Shown: piece by piece, positions 13,851 to 22,400 of the stretch
Position numbering within the stretch: the first letter of the stretch is position 1
How the letters are laid out: the number at the start of each line of letters is the position of its first letter
Origin: JAMOAW01 sp039908535
Lineage (GTDB): Bacteria > Pseudomonadota > Magnetococcia > Magnetococcales > JADFZT01
Reading direction: 5' to 3'
DNA: 25,646 nucleotides
Assembly: GCA_039908535.1 (NCBI GenBank)
Contig: JAMOAW010000059.1
Coordinates: forward strand, 1-25,646
Made by a program: the position numbers and the translations under genes
The notes under the pieces: model-generated
What the model was told of the DNA's origin: nothing
Databases searched by the model: none
The model's input: the letters and a program-made list of their open reading frames with translations, nothing else

Positions 13851-16800
13851 CTGGATGCTGGAACGAATGCGTCGGGAAACCAAACCCGCCCCCTCCTGGA
13901 GTACAAATTTTTAACCGATCCCCCGCCTGCACCAAACCCTGATAATGGCCAGGTAACGCCACCTCTCCCCCTTCTGCGGGATAGAGCCAATTTTCCCCTT
14001 TGGCTCCAGGTTCTCCCCCTTCAACGCCAAAAGGGGCCAAACGACGTCTCTCACTCACAATCGTCATGTTCAACGGCTTAAGAAAACGAAATATCCTCTC
14101 AACCCCCTCCCCACCCCGCCAACGTCCATCTCCCCCCGACCCCCGCCGCAACCGAAATCCCTCCAAACGCACACAGGGAAACCGATGTTCTAAAATTTCA
14201 GGATCGGTGATACGGGTGTTGGTCATATGTACCTGCACCCCAGAGGCTCCGGCACTCCCAAAAACCGCCCCAGAACCTCCAGCAATGGTTTCATAATAGG
14301 GACCACATACCCCAGTTGGATCCCCAAACAAAAAATTGTTCATCGTCCCCTGTGAAGCAGCGGCAATCCCAAGTGCCCCACACAACACATCCACCACACG
14401 CTGGGAAGTCTCCACATTGCCGGCAGAAACGGCGGCTTTGGAACCTGGATTTAATAAACACATCGGTGGAATATGGATATGAATCGGTTCCAAACAGCCA
14501 TCGTTTAAAGGAATATCCTCCTGGATCAATGTCCGAAAAAGATATAACACCGCCGAACGCACCACCGCTGTCGGGGCGTTGAGGGGGCCGTCATCTGGAA
14601 AAGAACTGCCTGAAAAATCGATATCCACTGTCACTCCCCCCTGGGAGCGTTGCAGCATATTTATTTTAACAACAATCTGTTGTCCCCCATCCATGGCATC
14701 TTGAAAAGATCCACTCCAACACTCTTTTGTCCCCAAAAAAATCGACAAGGCTTGGCTCATGGCCAAAGCGGCATATTCATACATATAAGCCATATACGCC
14801 GTCACCACCCCATCTCCATAGCGATCACACATCTGTTCCAACTCAAAAACCCCTTTGTTATTGGCGGCGATTTGCGCTTGAATGTCCGATAGACGTTCGG
14901 ACATATTACGAGCCGGAAAGGGATGATTTTTTAAAATAGCTTCTACACACGCCTTACGAAACCGTCCATTTTGCACAACCAATACATGGCTAAAAATCAC
15001 CCCCTCCTCGGATAGTGTGCGGGCTAAGGGAGACATGGACCCCGGCACAACCCCGCCTATATCGGCATGATGGCCCCGCGAGGCCACAAAAAAGGCCAGA
15101 TGTCCATGGCGGAATACCGGTGAAATCGCTGTGATATCCGGTAAATGGGAACCACCCAAGTGAGGATCGTTGCACAAATAGACATCCCCCGGCTGAATGC
15201 TTCCCCCCAATTGCCGAATCAAATGACCCACCGTCTCCCCCATCGCCCCCAAATGGACGGGAATGTGAGGCGCATTGGCAATCAACGCCCCATGACGATC
15301 AAAAATGGCGCAAGAAAAATCCAAACGCTCTTTCATGTTGACCGAATGGGCCGTACGCTCCAAAGTCTGACCCATTTCGTTGGCAATACCCATAAATCGA
15401 TGATAAAACAACTCTAATAAAATCGGATCCCGCGCCATGGTGACCTCTTCTTTTTGTTCCTGACGCAGCACCAGTGTTAAAACCCCCTGTGCGTCCGCCA
15501 TCACATCAAATCCAGGCTCCACAACCACCGTCGTATGAGATTGCACAACCAAAGCAGGGCCGCTGATCCACTGACCTGGAGAGAGTTGACCCCATTCATA
15601 AACAGGAACCTGTGAAACCTCCTCACCATCAAACCAAACCTGACACTGCCGCACAGGAATAGACTCGGCACGAGAGATCGGCAAAACGATCTGCTCCCGC
15701 CCTTCTCTCTTTGTTACCTCCACCCGCAAATGGACCACTTCCAATTCGTCATCCCAAGGAACAAAACCATAATGACGCGCATGGGCTTGATAAAATGACT
15801 CTTTTAATAAATTCACATCCACTTGAAAAGGAAGGGTCAACGTGGCATCCGTGCCTAAAGTCCGCAGATCCACCTCTGTGCAAACCTGATATTCAGAAGT
15901 TAAAGAGCAGCCGATCTCAACACAAAGTTCTCCCCACAACTGTTCAACCAACCCCACCGCCAATTCAGAAAGGGCGGCCAAACTCGCCCGATTCACCCGC
16001 TCCAAAACAGTTTTTACCCGACTTTTGCCATGTTGAGCCATTAATATCCCAAAAGCCGACAGCACCCCGGCCAACGGATGTATACGAATACGGCGCATAC
16101 CCAAAATTTTGGCTATACCACACGCATGTTGACCACCCGCCCCTCCAAAACAGAGCAAAGCATGTTGACGCAGGTCATACCCCCTGCCCACCGAAAGTTG
16201 CTTGATGGGACGGGCCATGGCCTCGTTGGCAATGCGCAAAATTCCTATGGCGATCGATTCAATCGAGACGGGACGCGCAAACGTTTGTTCTACCTGGAAG
16301 GCCAAAACGGATAGCACCTGACGCGCCGCCTGAATATCCAATGTTCCCTGACTTGTCTTACCAAAAACCATCGGAAAACAATCCGCAGCTATCCGTCCCA
16401 ACACCAGATTGGCATCACAAACCGTCGCTGGCCCCCCCAACCCATAACAGGCCGGTCCTGGATCAGCCCCCGCCGAATCGGGGCCAACCCGCAATTTATG
16501 TCCGTCAAAATGAATTTGCGATCCCCCTCCCGCCGCCACTGTTTCAACCCGTAACATGGGAGCTTGATAGTGGATTCCAGCCATTTCCGCCGTCAATGTC
16601 CGTTCCATACGCCCCCCAAAACGACAGACATCGGTGGAGGTTCCCCCCATATCAAAACCAATCACCTCCCCCTCCCCTATCTGAGCACACACAGCAGCCA
16701 CGCCAATCACCCCCCCCGCTGGTCCTGACAAAATGGCATCCTTGCCAGAAAAAGAGTGCGGAGGCAACAGAGTTCCTGAACTGCCCATAAAATGCAGAGG

Positions 16801-17502
16801 AATGGTGCCTATCCAGCGTTGTACTTCTATAACATAACGGGCCAAAATCGGCGATAAATAGGCATCAACAAGGGTGGTTTGACCACGGCCAACCATCTGA
16901 ATTAATGAAAGTGTCTGATGAGAAAGAGAAATATGACGAAACCCGGCACGTTTTGCCAACCGTTGCGCCTCTATTTCGTGTTGGGGGTTCTTCCAAGCAT
17001 GTAAAAAAACAATGGCTAAAGAGGTGATTCCCCGCTGACGAAAAAGAGCGAGGGCATCGGCAACATGCTCTGCATTTAAAGGGGTTTCAACACCGCCATC
17101 TGGACCAATCCGCTCTTCAATCTCCACCACCTCCTGATATAACAACTCAGGCTTGACAATGGCCAAATCAAACAGGCGTGGACGGCGTTGATCGCCGATC
17201 TGGAGAAGATCGCGAAAACCTTGCGTAATCCACAACCCAACCGGCTCACCCTGGCGTTCCAACAGGGCATTGGTGGCTACCGTAGTCCCTAGACGGATCC
17301 AGTCCACTTGGTCAACGGGAATCAAACCCTCTTTTGGCGTGCCTAAAAGCGCACGAATGCCCTCAATAGAGGAATCGGAATAGTTGGGGGAACGAGACAA
17401 AAGTTTGATCGTGTGAATCTGACCCTCAGGGTCCAATCCCACCACATCGGTAAAAGTTCCACCGCGATCTACCGCAAACCGCCAGCGACCCTTTTTGGAC
17501 AT
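13822..17502 (-). CDS. 5-oxoprolinase / hydantoinase, fused HyuA-HyuB
   Basis: A 1226-residue single-chain enzyme. The N-terminal hydantoinase A part (1 to about 688) has the ATPase motifs FAVDRGGTFTDVVG (9-22), LGTTVATNALLER (71-83), ILSGPAGGVIG and GFDMGGTSTDV (282-292), and ETVAAGGGSQI. The hydantoinase B part starts near M689 (MARDPILLELFYHRFM), with ERTAHSVNMKERLDFSCAIFD, HIPVHLGAMGETV, DVYLCNDPHLGGSHLPDIT and a Gly-rich C-terminal GGGGFGFP. Eukaryotic and many bacterial ATP-dependent 5-oxoprolinases (EC 3.5.2.9) have this fusion and length; N-methylhydantoinase or acetophenone carboxylase relatives are usually split. Substrate is inferred. AGGAAAT precedes the ATG. The final residues and stop are encoded by a dispersed repeat. 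Confidence 0.9.
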   Translation of the reverse strand: MSKKGRWRFAVDRGGTFTDVVGLDPEGQIHTIKLLSRSPNYSDSSIEGIRALLGTPKEGLIPVDQVDWIRLGTTVATNALLERQGEPVGLWITQGFRDLLQIGDQRRPRLFDLAIVKPELLYQEVVEIEERIGPDGGVETPLNAEHVADALALFRQRGITSLAIVFLHAWKNPQHEIEAQRLAKRAGFRHISLSHQTLSLIQMVGRGQTTLVDAYLSPILARYVIEVQRWIGTIPLHFMGSSGTLLPPHSFSGKDAILSGPAGGVIGVAAVCAQIGEGEVIGFDMGGTSTDVCRFGGRMERTLTAEMAGIHYQAPMLRVETVAAGGGSQIHFDGHKLRVGPDSAGADPGPACYGLGGPATVCDANLVLGRIAADCFPMVFGKTSQGTLDIQAARQVLSVLAFQVEQTFARPVSIESIAIGILRIANEAMARPIKQLSVGRGYDLRQHALLCFGGAGGQHACGIAKILGMRRIRIHPLAGVLSAFGILMAQHGKSRVKTVLERVNRASLAALSELAVGLVEQLWGELCVEIGCSLTSEYQVCTEVDLRTLGTDATLTLPFQVDVNLLKESFYQAHARHYGFVPWDDELEVVHLRVEVTKREGREQIVLPISRAESIPVRQCQVWFDGEEVSQVPVYEWGQLSPGQWISGPALVVQSHTTVVVEPGFDVMADAQGVLTLVLRQEQKEEVTMARDPILLELFYHRFMGIANEMGQTLERTAHSVNMKERLDFSCAIFDRHGALIANAPHIPVHLGAMGETVGHLIRQLGGSIQPGDVYLCNDPHLGGSHLPDITAISPVFRHGHLAFFVASRGHHADIGGVVPGSMSPLARTLSEEGVIFSHVLVVQNGRFRKACVEAILKNHPFPARNMSERLSDIQAQIAANNKGVFELEQMCDRYGDGVVTAYMAYMYEYAALAMSQALSIFLGTKECWSGSFQDAMDGGQQIVVKINMLQRSQGGVTVDIDFSGSSFPDDGPLNAPTAVVRSAVLYLFRTLIQEDIPLNDGCLEPIHIHIPPMCLLNPGSKAAVSAGNVETSQRVVDVLCGALGIAAASQGTMNNFLFGDPTGVCGPYYETIAGGSGAVFGSAGASGVQVHMTNTRITDPEILEHRFPCVRLEGFRLRRGSGGDGRWRGGEGVERIFRFLKPLNMTIVSERRRLAPFGVEGGEPGAKGENWLYPAEGGEVALPGHYQGLVQAGDRLKICTPGGGGFGFPTHSFQHPEDDALRAKN

Positions 17503-17527
17503 GGTTTTATTTCCTAAATTTTAATTT

Positions 17528-17600
17528 CGAACATAATGCCCTGCGGGCAAAAAATTAAAAACAAAACCCTGGGGGATCTACGCCCCCCAAGATCTTTATT
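17528..17600 (-). repeat. Dispersed hairpin repeat, copy E (fused form, terminator for the regulator gene)
   Basis: GCCC-TGC-GGGC (17538-17548), AAAAAATTAAAAACAAAA, then CCTGGGGG (17568-17575) paired with CCCCCAAG (17584-17591) around ATCTACGC. Read on the minus strand it is a stem followed by GGGTTTTGTTTTTAATTTTTT, a good intrinsic terminator directly after the response-regulator stop. It looks like a hybrid in which the left arm belongs to hairpin 1 and the right arm (CCCCCAAGATCTT) to hairpin 2 of the full repeat. Confidence 0.8.
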
Positions 17601-17601
17601 T

Positions 17602-17929
17602 TCATTTTTCCGATACAGCAATAACTTCTGTGACCATTGCCAATAAACGATCCACAGCAAAAGGTTTAGACATTGTTCTGACAACGCCCAATTTTCGTGC
17701 GACATTCAAACTGGTTTGCGCACTTAAAATCATCCCCCCACCAGAAAGCCCGATTATTTTTACCTGAGGATTTATCCCACGCAACTCACGAATGACCGCC
17801 AAACCATCTTTATCAGGCATTAAAATATCGGTGATGACCAAATCTACGGAATGAGTCTGAAACAACCGGATTCCCTCACTCCCCCCCCCGTATTGCGACA
17901 TCATCATCAATAATTAAAATATGAGCCAA
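17602..17929 (-). pseudogene. Broken response regulator (receiver domain, internal deletion and frameshift)
   Basis: A CheY-like receiver remnant. The TTG at 17929, six nt after GGAGG, opens a normal receiver beginning (MAHILIIDDDVAIR) carrying the acidic triad. At a run of nine G (17881-17889, minus strand) the frame changes, and the rest of the receiver continues in another frame: SEGIRLFQTHSVDLVITD with the phospho-acceptor Asp in ITDILMPDKDG, then the late Lys in TMSKPF. Between the DDD motif and EGIRLF some 25-30 residues that normally form helix 1 and strand 2 are missing. Removing one G would rejoin the frames but not restore the missing part. A downstream TTG at 17910 gives a 102-residue frame with an unlikely MMMMSQYGGG head. 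A sequencing or assembly collapse at the G-run is an alternative. Confidence 0.7.
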
Positions 17930-18004
17930 ATTCACCCTCCTGATTATTTGAAAAATAACTTTAATGAATCGAATGGTTTATACTCAAATAAAAAATAGAG
18001 GGTT

Positions 18005-18733
18005 TTAGGAGGTTTTCTCTACCCGGGAACAAAAAACATAGCCAGAACTGCGGACTGTTTTGATAATCTGAGGATTTTTTGGGTCATCACGCAAACGTCG
18101 ACGCAACCGGCTCACCTGCATATCAATAGAGCGGTCAAAAGTATCAAATTCACGTCCCTGCGAGAGTTCCAGCAATAAATCTCGACTTAAGACACGATTC
18201 GGTTGCGTTAAAAAAATACTCAACAAATTAAATTCACTGCCACTTAAAGGAATAGATTCCCCTTTGGAAGTAAACAATTGCCGTGACAGGGTATCCAATG
18301 ACCATCCAGAGAAACGGAAGACCGTTGACTCGGTTTTCTCATGGATAAGATCATTCGGCAAAGAGCGGGCACGACGCAAGACACTTTTAACACGCGCCAA
18401 AAGCTCTCGAGGATGAAAGGGTTTGGACAAATAGTCATCGGCCCCCATCTCTAAACCAATAATCCTTTCCATCTCTTCACCTTTGGCACTTAAGATGATC
18501 ACCGGAATATTGGACCGCGAACGCAGGTTTCTACAGAGGGTCAAACCATCCTCTCCTGGGAGCATAAGATCCAGAATGATGAGATCCACATGTTCTTTTT
18601 CAAGGAAACCGCTAAACTCTCGACCATTGCGGGCGATACTTACCCGAAAATTATTTTTTTCCAGGTAGTTTCCTACCAGCTGGCAGATTTCGGGATCGTC
18701 ATCCACCACCAGAATGTGATCTGGAATTTCCAT
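18005..18733 (-). CDS. OmpR/PhoB-family two-component response regulator
   Basis: A 242-residue transcription regulator. The receiver domain (1-120) has the acidic DDD at 11-13, the phospho-acceptor D55 in LIILDLMLPGEDG, Ser/Thr in ILSAKG and K104 in DDYLSKPFHPRELLARV. A winged-helix domain follows (about 135-238), with IPLSGSEFNLLSIFL, NRVLSRDLLLEL, the recognition helix region RSIDMQVSRLRRRL and the C-terminal hairpin KTVRSSGYVF. The overall pattern is closest to OmpR/RstA-type members. All key residues are present. No histidine kinase is in the window; the neighbouring HPt protein suggests input from a hybrid-kinase phosphorelay coded elsewhere. It lies between the broken receiver gene and the HPt gene, all on the minus strand. 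Confidence 0.94.
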   Translation of the reverse strand: MEIPDHILVVDDDPEICQLVGNYLEKNNFRVSIARNGREFSGFLEKEHVDLIILDLMLPGEDGLTLCRNLRSRSNIPVIILSAKGEEMERIIGLEMGADDYLSKPFHPRELLARVKSVLRRARSLPNDLIHEKTESTVFRFSGWSLDTLSRQLFTSKGESIPLSGSEFNLLSIFLTQPNRVLSRDLLLELSQGREFDTFDRSIDMQVSRLRRRLRDDPKNPQIIKTVRSSGYVFCSRVEKTS

Positions 18734-18817
18734 CCTTTTGCTTACCTATTATCTAAAAAAAAATGAAGATTTTACCTTCGTTGAGTAAATATGGAGCGAC
18801 CAATAGAGTCAATCTAT

Positions 18818-19135
18818 TCATTTATAACAAATTTCTACACGATTTAAATAGTCACCTAAAGCGATAATATTTTTTTCAATTTCAAATGGATCCTCTTTAC
18901 TAGCGGCTATTTCGATCTTTTTCCCAAATTCAGTAATAGCCGCGAAGCCATACCCGGCACCAGATCCTTTCATCCGATGTCCCAAAACACGTAACGTTTC
19001 AAAGTCACCAGATGCCAAGGCTTGCGGAAGCAAGATCATGTCTTTCAACCGATTTTTTAAATAGCCAGGGATAATTTCCTCTAAATCCTTATCGACGATA
19101 ATTGGGATTTTAGCAGAATCTGTTCCCATTTTCAT
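18818..19135 (-). CDS. HPt (histidine phosphotransfer) domain protein
   Basis: A 105-residue stand-alone HPt protein. The phosphorylatable His is H53 in VLGHRMKGSGAGYGF, matching the HxxKGSG pattern of the family. The surrounding sequence is helical, as expected of a four-helix bundle (about 15-100), with YLKNRLKDMILLPQAL forming the preceding helix. Such proteins pass phosphate between a hybrid sensor kinase and a response regulator in the cytoplasm. AAAAGGAG lies just upstream of the ATG. It is followed by the OmpR-type regulator 84 bp downstream and then the broken receiver gene, so it may be the remains of a fuller phosphorelay locus. Confidence 0.92.
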   Translation of the reverse strand: MKMGTDSAKIPIIVDKDLEEIIPGYLKNRLKDMILLPQALASGDFETLRVLGHRMKGSGAGYGFAAITEFGKKIEIAASKEDPFEIEKNIIALGDYLNRVEICYK

Positions 19136-19467
19136 CTCCTTTTAAGATATAATCTTCCTCATTTTCCATTCTAAACGATCATTTCCATTTTTTCTACCGA
19201 TAATCATCAAGATGAAAAAATAAAAAAGCTAGAGAACATCGACGAATCGGTAAGATAATACATGAAATGCCCAGATGCCAGGATATCTCCAAGGGTTTAA
19301 TTTTCCAATAGAAATAATTATTTATACAAAAAAATATCAATCAATCAAATAGTTACACTTGATTTTTTTCCTAGCAATTTTTACCAAAAAATGTTAAAAT
19401 TAACTTTTTAATTCTGAATGAACTCAATCCGTTTTAAAAACTTCCTAAATAATAGGCACAAACAAAG
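19136..19467. other. AT-rich divergent intergenic region
   Basis: This 332-bp AT-rich gap lies between the divergent HPt and SLBB genes and must hold promoters for both. The run 19320-19440 is very AT-rich, with TTGATT at 19359 and TTAAAAT at 19394, but their spacing does not fit a standard promoter. I see no small gene, RNA or operator palindrome that I can defend. Confidence 0.4.
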
Positions 19468-22400
19468 ATGAACCGTATTTTTTCTCGTTTTTTTCGCTTT
19501 ACACCTCTATTTTTCTTTCTGGTAACATTCTGTCTCATCTCTTTTAGCCAGCAAGCCGCAGGGATCAGCGTCACAGAACTTAAAAACTTGCCCCCAGATG
19601 AAGCTAAAGAAATTTTAAATTCGATGAGTGCAGACGAACGCCAACAGTTACTCGGATCCATGCCCCCCTCTACACCACCTCCTGCCGTTCAAGAGTCAAC
19701 CCCAGAACCAAAAATTGAACAAAAAGTTATTAAAGAAAAAAAAATTATTAAAGCAATTCCAGAAGAAAACAAAGACTCTTCCGACAAAGACTCTTCCGAC
19801 AAAGACTCTTCCGACAAAGACTCTTCCATAAGCAAAACTAAAAAAACGCCCCCTCTTGAATTATTTGGATCAAATATTTTTAGCGATACAGACAGTACCT
19901 TTGCCCCAACCACATTGATTCCAGTACCTATGGATTATATCCTAGGTCCTGGCGATACCATTGAAGTACAATTGTCTGGCAAGCAAATTATTAAACATTC
20001 TCTCGCCATCGACAGGGATGGCATTATCATTTTCCCGGGCATTGGTCCCATCCCCCTCGCTGGAGTCCGTTTCCAAGAGCTCAAAGGCATTATCCAAAAT
20101 CTCATTGATCAAAAACTTATCAGTACCCAAATAGATCACATCACCTTGGGAACCTTACGTTCTATCCGTGTATTTATTGTTGGCGATGTCTTAAAACCCG
20201 GTTCCTATACGATCAGTGCCTTATCGACCATGACAAACGCCCTATTTTCTGGTGGTGGCATTACCCCTATTGGTTCCTTACGTAACGTGCAACTTAAACG
20301 CAATGATCAATTGATTACCACCTTGGATCTGTACGATGTTCTTCTTCACGGAGATACCAGTGCCGACGTTCGATTGCAAGGCGGCGATATTATATTTGTG
20401 CCCCCCATTGGTGAGACCATTCATATCAGTGGTGAAGTCAAACGACCCGCCATCTACGAATTAAAAAACGAACAAAATATTGAACAAATTTTGGCCTTAG
20501 CTGGTGGCGTCCAGCCCACCGCCTACCCAAAACGTGTACAAGTCGAACGCATCGACCAAAACTCGAAAAGAATCGTGTTAGATCTAGACATCACCGATCC
20601 ACAACAATTGACTACAACTGTCCAAGACGGCGATAAACTTCATGTTTTATCCATTCTAACACAACAGAAAGTAATCGTCACCCTGAAAGGAAACGTCTTG
20701 AGACCTGGTGCCTATCAATGGCATAAGGGTCTACGCTTAACCGACATCATTCCCTCTATCACAGAACTACCACCGCAAACCGATCTATCTTATCTCTTGA
20801 TCAACCGTCTTAACGCGATCACGGGTCAACAAGAACTTTTTTCAACCCGTCTTGATGTCGCTCTAACCAATAAATCCTCACTAGCCAATATCCCATTGCA
20901 ACCCGAGGATACCATTACGGTCTTCGCCTTGAGTGAAAATCGAGCATCGACTATCCAACCAGATATTCAAACGTTGCGTAATCAAGCTCGCTATGGACAC
21001 CAGGAACAAATCGTCTTTAGTATCGGTCATCTACGTTCACCAGGAGCCTATCCATTCTATTCAGGGATGCGCTTAAACAATCTTCTGGAAGCCTCTGCGC
21101 ACATCAAACCAAATGCCGACATGACCTATGCCCTACTGATTCGAAGCACTTCGGATGGGGTTATTGATCCCTTAGCCACCATAAAAGTTAACCTGAATCA
21201 AGCTCTTAAAAAAGGCAATTCAGCCGATAACCCCCTTCTCCGTCCAGGGGACCAACTACTTATTTTTGAATCAAATCAATCACGCCACACCTATTTGCAA
21301 CCCATCATTCGTGACTTTAAACAACAAGCAGGTATGGATTCAATGGCGAAAATCGTCCAAGTGTTAGGACATGTTCGATTTCCAGATGAATATCCTTACC
21401 ATACAAACATGCGCTTGACCAACCTTCTTGAGGCCTCTGCATACCTAAAATCAAACGCGGATCGCTCCTATGCCCTTCTTTTTAGAAACAATAAAGATGG
21501 CGTCATCGATCCCATGGCAACACTCGCTATTAACTTAAATCGCGCTATTGAACAAGATTCCTCACCTGACAATCCATTATTACGTCCAGGAGATCGATTG
21601 TTGATCTTTGAAGCAAACGAAGATCGCAATATCATTCTGCAACCGTTTATCAAGGAATTGAATTTACAATCCCGTGTTGGTTTTCTGGAACAGACGGTGA
21701 AAATATCGGGTCATGTGCGCTTTCCAGGTGATTATCCTTATATTCAAAAGGCCACTTTATTGGACTTTATCACAACAACAGCCCAAATCCTTCCTGGTGT
21801 CGACAAAGAGTACGGACTGATCCTTCGATTTAACGATAAAGCCATCGCCACACCAATCTCTTTTCAATTGTCAAAAATGTTGACAAAAAATGACGAAAAA
21901 TCAAATATTTTACTCCAAGCTATGGACCAAATTATCTTATTCAAAGATAGTTCAGGCATTCTCAATGGTACAATCGCAAGACAAGAAATTGAAAAAAATT
22001 CCATGAATTCTAGTGAGGTCGGAAACTCATTAAAACCTGAGTCAAAAGATACGCAACTCATTGATCTAAAAACAAGCACATCACTAAAAAAACATCAAAA
22101 TACCAACACTGGTAAAACATCAACTTCTGAACAAAATTCTGAACAAAATTCAGAACAAAATCCTGAACAAGATCCTGACTCAAAATCTATTAAATCTTTG
22201 CCAACAACATCTCATATTGCATCAAATAAAATAGACGATAAAAATACAGATTTTAAAATAATGGATGAAACATTAGACCCATTTTTACAGAAATTAAAGC
22301 TGAAATCTGAAACTGCGCAGCATGAATTAATCACAAGGCCAGCAGCGATCAGTCGCACCGAGCTATTAAAACCGGTTTTATATATCATGCGCCAGCAGGC

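Noticed and set aside
13731..14081. 116-codon plus-strand frame over the repeat region and the 5-oxoprolinase 3' end
   Set aside because: It starts inside repeat copy D and runs antisense through a clear gene; Pro-rich nonsense translation.
15711..16790. Plus-strand open frames of 149 and 164 codons antisense to the 5-oxoprolinase gene
   Set aside because: Pro/His-rich translations typical of the complement of a GC-rich conserved gene.
17602..17910. A complete 102-residue response regulator starting MMMM
   Set aside because: It lacks the acidic DDD motif, which is present just upstream in another frame, so it is better described as a broken gene.
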